Source: Holothuria scabra
Taxonomy: Eukaryota > Echinodermata > Holothuroidea > Aspidochirotida > Holothuriidae
Length of the DNA: 64,000 nt
Assembly (NCBI GenBank): GCA_037179385.1
Contig: CM074187.1
Coordinates: forward strand, 9,363,450-9,427,449
Direction of reading: 5' to 3'
Positions within the stretch are counted from its first letter, which is position 1. Each line of letters begins with the position of its first letter. The notes below the pieces were generated by a model. The model searched no databases, had not been told where the DNA came from, and was given only the letters and a program-made list of their open reading frames with translations. Of this stretch, positions 10,740 through 21,708 are shown one piece after another. Both the position numbers and the translations under genes were made by a program.

Positions 10740-11780
10740 CGAGTATTTAAAATTAGAGTAAAGCTCTTGGATATTATAATTGTATGCAGGTTAAGGAGGG
10801 CAACGAAAATTTCCCTTTTTACAATTTTCCACATTTTTAAAAAAGGAAAAACCTTGATTGAAAGACAGTCGATATGTTTGTCTTACATGTATGTGCGTAA
10901 CCAACCCCTCGCCTTTTCCCTGAACCTTCCTGAATACTTAGCGCTTCTGCATTTGTCATTGAATAATGGGCCTAATCTATCCGTAAACATTAAGAAGGAA
11001 GTCGTTAAATTGATACCTCTTACAAGGGTTTACCGGTGAATGTAAAGAAAGACATCACAGAAAACACTTCACAACAATAGGAGGATTACAAAGCGGCTAC
11101 GTGTAATATGTGAACACGCCTCTAATCCCTGGGCCAGCGAACCGCTTTGATGCCAAGTGTGAATAGAATCCACATGTTGCTTGAGAAGAATGATATCAAG
11201 AAATGAATGAGGTTTGAACAATATCGAAATCTGAACAGTTTAATGGGTTAATATGTACACCCATGAAGTCAGTTACCTGCTCTTGACTTCACCTTGACGT
11301 TGACCAAGATAAGACACGGCTTGAATCGTTCCACGTTTTTTCAAGGGACTAACATTATACCAGGAAGGTTCTTCTACACTCTAGAATTAATCAACTTAAT
11401 GAGCTCCTTTATTTTTAAAAGTTTTTCCTTAGAATGCAAACTTAGAGGGAAATATTGTGTTTTAAATCTTCCAACAAGGGGTTCAAAGAAAAAGGCTCAG
11501 ACAGTATCTAACAACCTAGTCTTAATCATAGACACCAGCAATAGCTACATCTCTTTTAAGTACTACGTGCAAGAAGAGCCATAGGCGTTGCATCATTTGA
11601 AATGTTGAGCAACAAACAACTGAATTTCTGTTTGTAAGAAACTTATCTCTTGAAAAGAAGGCTACCTTACTGCCTTATTTTTGATAATCCATCAACCTGT
11701 GTCAATAAATATTACTTTTAAAAGGATGAATTTTTCTTGCATAACAAACGCAACTTTACCCTTTAAATATCTTTTTACTT
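10740..11780 (+). repeat. Inverted, internally deleted copy of the gene-unit upstream region
   Basis: On the plus strand this reproduces, in reverse relative to units A and B, several separate blocks. 10790-10890 matches the reverse of 24050-24160. 11050-11400 matches the reverse of the promoter/5'-exon block (22680-23090), including GTGAACACGCCTCTAATCCC and TTGATGCCAAGTGTGAATAG. 11620-11770 matches the reverse of intron 2 sequence at 17570-17700. The material between is missing. The donor after the 5' exon is destroyed here (AATTAATCAACTTA). It has the opposite orientation to the three other gene-unit copies, so the unit has been rearranged or mobilised. Confidence 0.7.
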
Positions 11781-12487
11781 GCTTACCGAGTGCAGGTAAC
11801 AAAGGGGCAGGTGATATATACGTCACTTCGACTTCCCACATAGACAAGGGCGTGTCCAGACCTTTCTTCATAGGGGGCCAAAACTGATGCGAGGGAGCGA
11901 AGGGATGCGAGGGAGCGCGCTTGCGTGCGACGGGGGGGGGGGGGGTATGGGAGGGGTTCCCCCTCCCTTGATGTGAAGCCTTTTAGCTGTTTGATTGAAA
12001 ATACGTGATTTGGTGCATAATTTTATACCATATTTTGTGTGCTTAAGGAGACCCATTATTATGCATTTCATGAAGTATTTTCTAAACATATGCAAAAATA
12101 TGCTAATGGCGGCGCTTCCCCTTCGACCCTCGCCCCCCCTCCCCGGCTACGCGTCTGCCTCACTCTACCCTCCAGGACATCTACATCGTTTTTTGTTTTC
12201 CCTCAGTTTCCGTTGAAGGAAAAAATTACTTAAAAGATGCATCCCAAGGCCAGTGTCCAGGAATTTCTGTGGTGTACGCGAATTGACGAAGTTTGGCATA
12301 ATGTATACCGGCACAACGCAGTGCATGGCAGCATGCCCACAATCTAAGCGGAGCGCCACCATCATTGAGAAAATTTTGAAAAAAAATCATACCCCTAGGA
12401 CAGTCGAAAATGTAAAATTTATATTGAAATGCTGAAATTTTTTTTGCGACTGCCTACTCTCTACTGTAAATGATTTTATACTCTATT
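11781..12487. other. Degenerate DNA-transposon-like sequence; no gene
   Basis: AAGGGCGTGTCCAGACC near 11846, a poly-G run at 11932-11945 and CCCCCCCTCCCCGGCTACGC near 12133 look like the ends and G/C-rich arms of non-autonomous hAT-like elements. Exact borders are not clear. Open frames on both strands (11868-12365) are by-products of these arms. Confidence 0.4.
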
Positions 12488-13039
12488 CAGTGGGGTGGTT
12501 AGAATTTTTCCAGGGAGGGGCAAGCACCCAATTTTCGGATTTTTTTTAAAGGGTGAGTATCATTTCAAGAGGACGTAATTTGAGGCCGATTTTTTTTGCC
12601 ATGTTTAAGCAAATTTTTCAAAATATGGAGCTTGTATTGAAGGAAATTTTCCCAATATACGGGTTTGTTGTATGGAAATGTGAAAAGTGGGGGATTACTG
12701 ATCGAAGAATCTGCACTTCCTACGTTGGCAAATCTGAGAATGATTGCACGGTGACCAAAGACCGTTGCTGCTACACAATGTTATCTAAGGCCTACAAATT
12801 GAGGCTCTCCGACGTCATTTTAAGAGTAAAGAGCTCACATTGGAGAAAATTTGCAATTTACTGAGAGAAACAAATAATTACAAAAATAGCCTGCTTTTAT
12901 TGAAGAGAACTGGGAGCTTCACGAAAGAAAAGTTGGCCCGTAAAACCACAGTGCAGTTGACCGGTGTCACAAATGGCAAATTTCTGAATTTTTTACTTGT
13001 AAAAGACAGCAGGACCCCCCCTGTAGCTACGCTATACTG
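12488..13039 (+). mobile_element. hAT-type non-autonomous element
   Basis: It starts CAGTGGGGTGGTTAG and ends GTAGCTACGCTATACTG, the paired CAGTG / CACTG-like ends usual for hAT elements. The flanking 8-mers are ACTCTATT on the left and CTTCTATT on the right (6 of 8 match), as expected for an old 8-bp target-site duplication. The interior shares ATGGAGCTTGTATTG-type sequence with 16130-16160 and, reversed, with 27640-27690. The open frame at 12553-12864 lies in it but shows no transposase motif. Confidence 0.6.
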
Positions 13040-14014
13040 CTTCTATTAGTAACACCTTTAAAAAATGTCACGTAACGAGATGGATTTAAGTGAATTTTCA
13101 GGAAGACTTATGCTAAGACTTTCTTACATTGTATCATTATGGAATTGAAAAACAACCTATTGAAATGATTTTCATTACCATTGCCGGAGTTTCGTCTGTT
13201 TATGTCAAACTAGCCAGCTAGTAGACACTACAACTGAACACCTGCCCATCTGTCTTTTTAATTAATTTGGCAATTGAAAACATCCCAGAACTTTTTTCAA
13301 CATCGACCTGAGTATTTTACCATTTCGGGCAAAGATTTTGCCAGACTACAGTATGAAGTGGGGTCGCGGAAAAACTTTTTTTTCACAAGTTACCCGAATG
13401 AGTAGCTATTCTTTGTTATCATTTCTATTTTCCAAGAAAATTTACTTGTTTATTCGGGCAAAGATTTGAAGAAAATAAAATAATCGGCCTTTTCGGGAAT
13501 CATGCTGCACAAGATTTAAGCGCAAAACACGCTGAAGAATAATTGTTTCTTTTAACAGTTTAAGCACAGGCTTCACAATTGTGTCACGATTTTTTTAACT
13601 TTCTGATTTTTCGTAAGTATGTTACCCTGGCTATAATACTTTCCTATTTTCCGGCAAATGCTTGAAAGAATGCTTCTACCAGTCTGCCAGTTCGGTCATT
13701 GTGTTGTAAAATAGGTCTACTGTGAAGTAAAACTCACGAATAATAGCTTTTTTTGCTGCCGGAATGTGTACAACAACTTTCTGGAATCTTGTTAAATTTA
13801 TATGAACATTTTACCTTAGTTATGACGTTTTTTTCTTTTTTCATACATATCTCTTAAAGATTTCGGGCACGAGCCGGAACTTTCTGAAAAACGAGTACTG
13901 AAGCTCAAGTGGCTGTCCAATTTTTTATTTCCAAAATCCTGCCCGAATTTTAGATTTTGGTACTTTTCGGGTGGGAGGGGGAGTCTTCTCCTGCCTCCCC
14001 GCCTCGCACACCTA
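13040..14014. other. No gene seen; low-copy degenerate repeats
   Basis: The motif TTTCGGGCAAAGATTT and relatives recur loosely (13325, 13455, 13860), suggesting a decayed internal repeat. The open frame at 13957-14139 runs into the next repeat. Confidence 0.3.
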
Positions 14015-14240
14015 TGTCTGAAATACTACCTGAGCGGAGCTCCACAATTGGTCAGCTCGGAGCGGTCAGAAAATTTGTAAATCGCAACCCCTCAGACAGT
14101 CAGAAATGGCATTTCTCGGGAGTTGTAAACAGAATTTAAGCGGTCGTTATTTTGAGCTTTCTTTTTGCAATGAAATCTTTAAATCAACAAAAAGAAAGAA
14201 AAACTACAAAATGACAAAATGATCAGAAATTTGCGTGAAA
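14015..14240 (+). repeat. Dispersed repeat with TGAGCGGAGCTCCAC motif, copy 3
   Basis: ACTACCTGAGCGGAGCTCCA, CGCAACCCCTCAGACAGTC, AGAATTTAAGCGGTCGTTAT and TTTGAGCTTTC follow each other in the same order as on the reverse strand at 3870-4115. Confidence 0.6.
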
Positions 14241-15171
14241 ACTCCAGGGGTTACTTAATGTGAGGAAGGGGAAAAGTCGAGGGATGTAAGGGAGGAGTTT
14301 CATTAAGCAAACATGATACATCACATAGACAAATTTTAGTTGGGATATGGCCTTGTTTTTGTTTAATGAAGTAAAAAACTTCAACCTCTTTTGTAAGGGG
14401 ACCAGGAAGGGGGCTATGGTCCCCGCCCCCTAAGTCCACCCCTGACATTTTAAATCGTATGAGTTATGGAGAAAAAATTGAATGCTTAAAACCTATGGGG
14501 AGAGGGAGGGAACTTGACGCGGATCTCCACCCGTCAGCTTTAGCAGGGAAGTACTTACCAAATACTTCTTCCTGATCTTACCAAATACTTCTTCCTGATC
14601 GCAGGAAACTATCACTTAACAAGCGTTCCAACATGAATCTGAACCACCTTTGTCTTGAGATTCCAAGTTAAAGATTCAAATACTGAAGCAGGAGCACATT
14701 TATTCATATGGTTGATAAAAACCGTGCCTGAAGCTAAATGAAATTTTGTTTTAAAGTGCCCCTCAAGTCGATATTTAATATATATATATATTAAACAGCA
14801 TGAAATTAATTCTATTTACTCGAATTAAAATGGTATATTGCGCAATAATTTGTGATGTCATTGTTGTACTACCCAGATTGCAATCTTTGTATTTCTTTGT
14901 TTTTCTGAAAGTAACTGAGCCTTGTTCCAAGTTGTGATAGCACCCTTACTCTTATGGGGTGATACATTTAATTCAGCACTCTCTGTGCAACTTGCTATGC
15001 AAGCAAACGGGAAGTGTTCAAGGCTTAAAAACATATTTTATTTTAAAAGGGAAGAAAGCAGGTAATGTAAGTTGTACAACACGAAAGTCAGATACTTAAG
15101 TGAATTAATTTTAAAAATAACATATTTCGGCCCAAGAATGTCCTATGGGAGTTGGGCTGTTAAAATTCATT
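14241..15171. other. No gene seen
   Basis: This contains a perfect short tandem duplication of TACCAAATACTTCTTCCTGA at about 14557-14600 and a small (TA)n tract near 14783. Otherwise it is AT-rich sequence before the start of unit A. Confidence 0.35.
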
Positions 15172-15408
15172 GTACATGATGTTTAATATATATTTTTGGA
15201 CTTTTTTTTTAACTTGAGGTACACTTCAAATACGGTACAATTTCTCAGAAAAGACAACCATAAAAATGGAAACAACAGAATTAAATTGGTTTGGATATCT
15301 ACAGCAATTCTTATTGACATCTCTAAAAATTGCAAACAAACAAACATATATATTTCTCTTATTTACAAAACGAAAAAATCATAAATTCTCTATTGTGTGG
15401 TAGTGATT

Positions 15409-15537
15409 CTAAATCCTCCTTAAAGGGGTGGTGCGTTGGCGGCTTGCGGAGCTGGAAAACTGAGACGATACTACAGCGGCACTGTGACGGGCGATTCGAC
15501 GTTGAATTTGTTGCAATCGGACTTCAGAGAAGAGTCT
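15409..15537 (-). CDS. HTH-like small basic protein, copy A: terminal exon
   Basis: This exon follows a pyrimidine-rich acceptor (CATTTTCCTTCTTTTATCTA then TAG|AGA) and encodes 42 residues starting RLFSEVRLQQIQRR and ending TTPLRRI before TAG at 15409-15411. It joins in phase 0 to the main exon at 17737, giving an intact 130-residue protein. Compared with the copy at 29234-29362 it has the same length, 12 base changes and no indel. Seven of those changes are synonymous, more than expected for non-coding drift. It completes the HTH-like recognition helix (GLPRHFVR|RLFSEV) and adds an Arg/Ser-rich tail. The plus-strand frame over the same DNA (15330-15605) has no splice context and was judged antisense. 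Confidence 0.65.
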   Translation of the reverse strand, partial: RLFSEVRLQQIQRRIARHSAAVVSSQFSSSASRQRTTPLRRI

Positions 15538-17736
15538 CTATAGATAAAAGAAGGAAAATGAAAATGAATAGGAATCAACTAACTATCTCGAATAACACAT
15601 TTTGAAGAAAGATATCCCCAGGAATTGCGGGATGGGGAGGGCCCCTGACACTAGGCCCTAACGGAAGCCCGACAGTGACAGGTTGTCCTAGAACAAAAAG
15701 TTGGGGTACTTCCTGAAGAAATTAGAAATTAGCAGGGCAAAAGTTTAGAACCCCTGGATTTTACAAAAGAACATTCGACAGCTGTGGACATTTATTGAAG
15801 ACAATATGGGTTTATTAATGAATAATATACCCCTCTGCCATGGTAGCAATGTCATGCAAACCGTTGGGGTAACTGTTCTCCGCCGCAGGTTACGTGTTTA
15901 AATGTAACTTTATCAAGACTCGCCTATGAAATAGGAAAACTTTGTCAGGAAAGGCATGCCTCTTCAAATTCCACATGGTAATCAAAGGACAGTTCAAGAC
16001 CGAATTTGCACTTCATGGTGTAGGTAGTGTTGTAGCAAGACTTTTTTTTCGGGAGAAGCATGTGAACACCATTGTATTAGGAACGTAATTTGGAGCCAGG
16101 GACGCAGACAATTTTTGCCCTTTTTTAAAGAAACATTTGAAAACACGGAGCTTGTATTGCCGATGGTTCTGGGCTTCCAGTGTCAGTGTGTCAAAACTGG
16201 AAAAAGGTCGTGGCTGGCTCGACTTGAACCAATTGATTGGAACCTGTGCCAAAAAACTCCAGCTAACTCATGGAAGATCCTTGTCGTTTTTACATAAAGA
16301 CTGCAAATTAAGACTCTACGACGACATCTAAAAAGTTCCCGAAAATTTGTTGCCTCATTTTCAGACAAAATTTCCTCAAATTAGAGGTTACATTGGAGAG
16401 AATTTTGAATTTTATGAAAGAAAACTAGGAAAACAGCAGTCAGTGGTTGCCCGTCACTTGATAGTTTTAGCGTTGCCAATTTCTTCTTTTTTTCATTACC
16501 TGAGCTCGAAAAAGTTTAGCAAACTGACACTATGAGCAAGCACTACTGCAGGGACTGTCAAATTTGTGTGGGTTTTTTAATTTTAAAACATATTACAAAT
16601 GTAAAGCTTATGTTGCAAAGAATTCGTATGCTTTTGAAAGAAAAGTTGGGAAATTCCCACTCTGGTATCACACAAGCCATAAATCTGAATTTGGCATATT
16701 TCAGAGAGGGACTAATCTCCCTGTTCCCCTCAGTAACTATGCCACTGGATAGAAGCAATTGAAATTAGAACAGTTTCTACAATAAGTGAACTTGAAATGG
16801 ATTCACATTGATCGGCAATTGCTCGTTTCTTTAAGTACTACCAACTTTTTACAACGCAACCCCGATTTATTGACACCATAAATGCAAGATGGACAATGGA
16901 ATTTTAACTCAATGTGCCTAAAGGGGCAAGATAGCCTCCCCGATCAACGCAAGGGCAAAACATTATAATGAAAGGTAAGGAAAACCAAAGCAAACCATTA
17001 GTAAACAATGTGAATCCATGAAATCACACGTACTTGCAACAATTGTGAAATTCCATTGTTAATATCTACGGCACCGAACAAGGGAAATGGGTGAAATTCT
17101 ACCGAATTTATATGTTCCTCTTCAAATATCGGCGTACGTAAACTCGGTCTTGGACTATTCTCTTTACATAGCAATTTTGTTCTCCTTTAACTGCAATTTA
17201 TGAAGAATACATGAGCCCGACTAAGGGGTGTGTTCTAAGATAATGGAGGGGTCAAAAGCGGTCACCACATTTCCAATCTGAGTCATGTTACCTGTTTTTG
17301 TTGTTGAATACTTCCAACAACTCACTACGTCCCTTCCATTTAAACTTCATTTCCAGTAAATTGTAATATCCACGCCATAAACAAATTTTGTTTTCTTTCG
17401 TCACAAGTATCGAATTCAAAGACAGAACGGGGGTTTAAGGACCCTCTCGATTAGTCTGAATATTAAAATGATCAACGGAACAAGGAACCGCCAATTACCG
17501 GTACTCAATGAAATGATCCAAAGCATTCCCTCCAGAAAAACACGTCATTTTTTCTGTTACTATCCTTTAAAGGGAAATATTGCGTTTGTTTTGCAAGAAA
17601 AATTCATCCTTTTAAAACTAATATTTTTTGACACAGGGTGATAGATTACCAAAAGTAAGACAGTGTTGTAGCCTTCCTTTCAAGAAATAAGTTTCCCACA
17701 GATAGAAAACACTTGTTACGCAGTCATCTTACTTAC
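15538..17736 (-). other. Intron 2 of gene copy A, with hAT-like remnant
   Basis: This is a 2199-bp intron, GTAAGT to TAG. The part 16012-16747 looks like a degenerate hAT-type element. Its right end is CAGTAACTATGCCACTG, and the interior resembles 12570-12670. Position 17199-17200 (TA) is the empty site of the mariner-like element present in copy B at 30895. The AAACCATTAGTAAACAATG near 16993 is the empty site of the piggyBac-like element present in copy B. The open frames at 16013-16762 are repeat-derived. Confidence 0.55.
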
Positions 17737-18000
17737 CCTCACAAAATGGCGTGGTAGTCCAGTCCTCGCTGATACTTCCGTCACTTCTGCTGAGGTCGTT
17801 GAGAGTACCCTCTGAATTAAACGGGCCCGTACTCTCCGTTGTCTCCTTCCTTCATCAGCCCCGGTAGATGACGATGTAATTCGTGCTGACAGCTGTGTAA
17901 TAACGCCATCCTCCATGACCACTTCGGGATGAACCGCATTGTCGGCAGAAATAGGAACGATAGGTGATGGGGTTGGTGTGACGGTTGTGACAGGATCCAT
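17737..18000 (-). CDS. HTH-like small basic protein, copy A: main coding exon
   Basis: This exon encodes 88 residues from MDPVTTVTPTPSPIVPISAD to GLPRHFVR, then the donor AGG|GTAAGTAAG. The start is chosen because the ATG is shared by all three copies and an in-frame TGA lies just upstream (CTT TGA GAA CCA TCA ATG). An 80-nt 5' UTR extends to an acceptor at 18080 (TTTTTCTGTCGACAG|GT), also shared. The protein has a low-complexity P/T/S N-terminus, an acidic patch (residues 26-31), a basic patch (52-60) and an HTH-like C-terminal part completed by the next exon at 15409-15537. No homologous family is recognised. A nuclear DNA-binding role, or descent from a transposon-encoded DNA-binding protein, is inference. 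Confidence 0.7.
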
Positions 18001-18167
18001 TGATGGTTCTCAAAGTTATATCAACAAGCAAGCCTTAAGATGGACCGGTGTGGTAAATTCAACCGTAGTTGAAAGATTACCTGTCGACAGAAAAATTGAT
18101 ATGTGAAGATTTCTTACAACAATAAACACCAAAAAACATACATGCACATTTAGTTACTACGTCCTAA

Positions 18168-18465
18168 AGGCCCAGTTCTCTCACCCCAAACAGTACCAAT
18201 TCTCCTAACCTTCTTACTTAAGCCCCTCCCACAACTGTCTGAAATTCATCCTCATGGAGATACAATCTCAGTTTATTGCTTCAAGGTGAGTATAGAAAAA
18301 CTCAATTTTTATAATCAAAACACACTCAGTACCATTCATGCTGTGTTATATAAGCTTTGGTACTCTGCCATTGTTTGAATTAGCTGTCAATCAAAGAGCT
18401 GAGCCAATTGAGAATTTCGTTACCCCCGTACCAAAACTGTATTTTGTGGTGAGAGGATTGGCCCT
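18168..18465 (-). mobile_element. TTAA-inserting MITE (family M1), copy in unit A
   Basis: The termini AGGCCCAGTTCTCTCACCCC on the left and TTGTGGTGAGAGGATTGGCC on the right identify the M1 family in inverted orientation. The right flank is TTAATATCTTGG; the left flank has decayed to CTAA. Unit B has the unoccupied site CCTCTTAATATCTTGG near 32140, which shows this insertion postdates the A/B duplication or was lost from B. Confidence 0.8.
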
Positions 18466-20233
18466 TTAATATCTTGGACTGTGTGTACGGGAGAGTTACT
18501 TTGAACTTTAAGTGTCACTTTGGCTTTCAGTGACCGTGATAATCAAAGTTGTGCTGCAACCTTAATTGAGACACGAAAACGGAACTTTTAGTACCCACTG
18601 CAGGTCCAACCGGTAAAATTTCGAAAAAGAATCCATCAACAAAAGACTTGAGAAACACGTTAATATCTCAAAGCTTTGCCCGCAGATACCACCGTTCTAC
18701 ATCCAACCCATCTCATATAAGCAAAGATTTTTCAAAGGGAGTACCCTTTATTTCCATCCCCCAAAGTCGAAACTCGGTTCGGTTAACCCCACTCCTAACT
18801 GACCTAAGTTAGGGGGCCAAGGCCAAAATCTGAGGGAAAATTCCCCTATTGCCCCGGTAGCGTCGCCACTGCTCTTATTTCTCTTCAAAGTATCTTTCAT
18901 CATATTTTGTAACTTCAGTATTGCAAGCAGTTACTTCAAGTAAAATTTTATATTTGAAGGTGAAAAATTGTTTACTCTTAACAGCTAACCATGAAACAGG
19001 ACAGCTAACTACATTACTTCAAGTTGATATGACTGCTGTTGAGTAATATCGAGAACATAATAAGAGTTTTTAAGGGTCACTTCTACACGACAACGCTTTT
19101 CGAGTTAGCTAGTTTCTTATCTAATAGTTCTACGGAAAAAGTCAAAATTTTAATTTTGTTGCTATCTACCATATAACGGTTTTGAGCATAATTTGAAAAA
19201 GGTTCTGGTCACTATTTTTTGAAAAACGAAACGAGTTGTTAAATACTCACTCTCAAAACATTAATTTGAATGTAGGATATGAAGAATGTCTATAAGTTTG
19301 ACCATTTGTCATTGGTATGTGAAGAAGGGGTACGCCAGTTTCCGGACCCGTTAGTTCCCCCCTACAAAAAGTTAGTTTCCTCCCATAAGAAAGGTACTGT
19401 TTAAATTCAAAACAGACTTGCTAGGCTACTCAGAAAGTTTAAGGATTTGTGAAGCTGTGATTTGTGTATGCCTCAAATGACAAATTTAGGGTCTAAAGCA
19501 TCGGTCTATAGCGCTGTAGTCGAGCCTTGGAAGTCTGAGTCACGAGTCCGGCAAATTTTAACTTTCGAGGACCAGAGTTCGGTCTCTTCATCGGGTCAAT
19601 GTACTTTCTCAATGGTGAAAATATCAACCTATCTGACTGAGTCCTTCAAATTCTTAAACCGCGAGTCCGGACTCGACTTCAGCCCTGGTAGTCTAACGTT
19701 AGACAGGCCAGGCTACATCATAGGAAATGCCAGACCTCTAGCCTAAATAAAAAATTTACATTAACAACCTTTCTCCAAAATATGAATAAAATTGTAAAAT
19801 TAAGGTTATTGTTCACAAAGAAATCATGTTATTAAAGGTGTATCACATCATTACCTATTTAAAAAGAGTAGGAGAGGAAGCTAAGGATGTCCTGTGAAGA
19901 AAAATTAACAGGTTTAGAAAAAAAGGTTGAATTTCATCAATCAAGACAATGGTCTGCTTTAATTGTTCAGCAAACAAACGTGCCTAAGGAAGTAAATTTT
20001 TGGAATCACACGTGACATGTTTACTAAATGGGGACAAAACGGTGTGTAGAAAACGTTCAATTCCTGAATAATGTTTTAAAAGCTTGCTGAAAATCTCAAA
20101 GCAATAATTTCTACACAAACGCTTCATTCACACTCAAAATTAACACACAAAATCAAACAAGAGGAGAGATGACCCTAAACCGACTGTGAACCCTCGCTGA
20201 AATAAAAGGGATCAACTTTCCATCAGATTCCGA
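18466..20233. other. Probable intron 1 of gene copy A, first part; no gene
   Basis: Collinear with 32540-34640 of unit B. It holds the right end of an hAT-like element (CCCCGGTAGCGTCGCCACTG near 18855-18875). A short open frame at 19462-19746 is disrupted in unit B, so it is not coding. The CAACCTTAATTGAGAC near 18560 is the empty site for the M1 insertion of unit B. Confidence 0.5.
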
Positions 20234-20440
20234 CAGTGGAGGCGGAAGCATAAAAAATTTAGGGGGCCGGGGCAATCAGTGAACAAGATGGAATGGTTGG
20301 ACTCGTGAAATGAACCCTATGTGTGCGTAGCGCACATCACGAGCGCCAAGCGCGAAGTCCCACTGGCGTGGGTCCAGGGTCCGCCTTAGGGATAGGTTTC
20401 GCTCATTTTTGGCGGATTCCGGATTCCAATCTGTTAAAAT

Positions 20441-21283
20441 GGTAGCCGGTCGTTTCGCCCCCTTGCCAGTTCGCCCCCTAATTACCAGTTCGCCCCCAAT
20501 AATAAACCAGTTCGCCCCCTAAGACCTGCCAGTTCGCCCCCAAAGACCTACCGGTTCGCCCCCTAATCTTTCTGAAGCAGGTCCCTTTTCAATAAGTGAA
20601 TGTTTTAGAACAAACGATGTTCACAAAGTGAAGTTTCTCATTTAATTCTCTTTTTCAGATGAGATGGAGTTCATTTTTAAAGGTGAAACAAGTTGTTCAT
20701 TTGTACCAACTCATAACGTTACCGTACGCTCGTGCGCAATTGTTGAGTGTTAATTGTGTTGATTATGATTGATAGGCCTAGTACTGATGTACGCTTTCTG
20801 TCTGCGTTATCTTTGCTACATCGTTCGTGTGCTTCTTTGTGTAAACGTTCGCACATCATATTTTGTGGTTGTTTTGTTTAGTTCTATTTAAAATATCCAA
20901 TAAATGGCGCAAAAACTGAAAATGATTTAACAAAAAATGCCAAACTTGCTTGTGAAACTTAATTCTGGACCGTGCAAGAGAATACCAGGTCCACTTAACA
21001 AATGACTGGTTGGTGCGTCAGATAACGCACGACCCACCCTTACCTGACTTGATTTCTTTCACAATCTGGCCAAGTGTCGTTAATTTTTTAAAATTCTGTG
21101 ATGACAACTACAAAAAAAAAACTGCATTTAAAGATCAGTAATTTATTCGATGTCATGCTCATAAGTATTTGGGGGCGAAACGACCTCCTCTTTGGGGGCG
21201 AAACGACTTCCACTACGGGGCGAACTGGCAAGGGGGCGAAACGACCGGGGCGAACTGGCAAGGGGGCGAAACGACCGGTAACC
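20441..21283 (+). mobile_element. TTTCGCCCCC-family DNA transposon, nested copy 1
   Basis: The left end is GGTAGCCGGTCGTTTCGCCC; the right end reversed is GGTTACCGGTCGTTTCGCCC. The 8-bp direct repeat GTTAAAAT flanks the element (20433-20440 and 21284-21291). The left arm holds an array of spaced CCAGTTCGCCCCC motifs (20466-20566). The right arm carries GGGGGCGAAACGACC-type motifs and a short local duplication of the terminus. It is 843 bp with no coding capacity. The superfamily is undetermined; 8-bp duplications would suit hAT or P types. Confidence 0.85.
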
Positions 21284-21329
21284 GTTAAAATAACTAGGTT
21301 TGTGGTTGAGGTTTTTGGCAATCACAAGT

Positions 21330-21708
21330 GGTAGCCGGCCGTTTCGCCCCCTTGCCAGTTCGCCCCCAAGCATAAAAAAATCGTTTTAAAAAATGCTAAA
21401 CTTGCTTGTGAAACTTAATTCTGGACGTGCAAGAGAATACCAGTTCAGCTTTTATGTCGACTGGTTGGTGCGTCAGATAATGTACGCACCGCCTAGACCT
21501 ACCTTTACTTGACTTGGTTTTTGTCACATTCTAATTGTCGTAACTTTTTTAAAATTTCTGTTATGACAACTACAAATAACTGCATTTATAGGTCAGTTTA
21601 TTCAATGTCAGACTCATAAGTATTTGGGGACGAAACGACCTCCTCTTTGGGGGCGAAACGACTTCCACTACGGGGCGAACTGGCAAGGGGGCGAAACGAC
21701 CGGTAACC
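21330..21708 (+). mobile_element. TTTCGCCCCC-family DNA transposon, nested copy 2 (shorter)
   Basis: It has the same termini as the preceding element (GGTAGCCGGCCGTTTCGCCC and, at the right, GCGAAACGACCGGTAACC), and the interior matches 20940-21283. The long left-arm motif array is missing, giving a 379-bp derivative. The flanking 8-mers TCACAAGT and GTCAAAGT agree only at the last four bases, so the insertion history is unclear. Confidence 0.75.

Noticed and set aside
19462..19746. 94-codon plus-strand frame in unit A
   Set aside because: The corresponding sequence in unit B (33840-34130) has indels and stops; it is intronic repeat sequence.
20441..21334. Open frames rich in Gly/Arg at 21088-21373
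   Set aside because: They translate the repeated GGGGGCGAAACGACC termini and are not coding.
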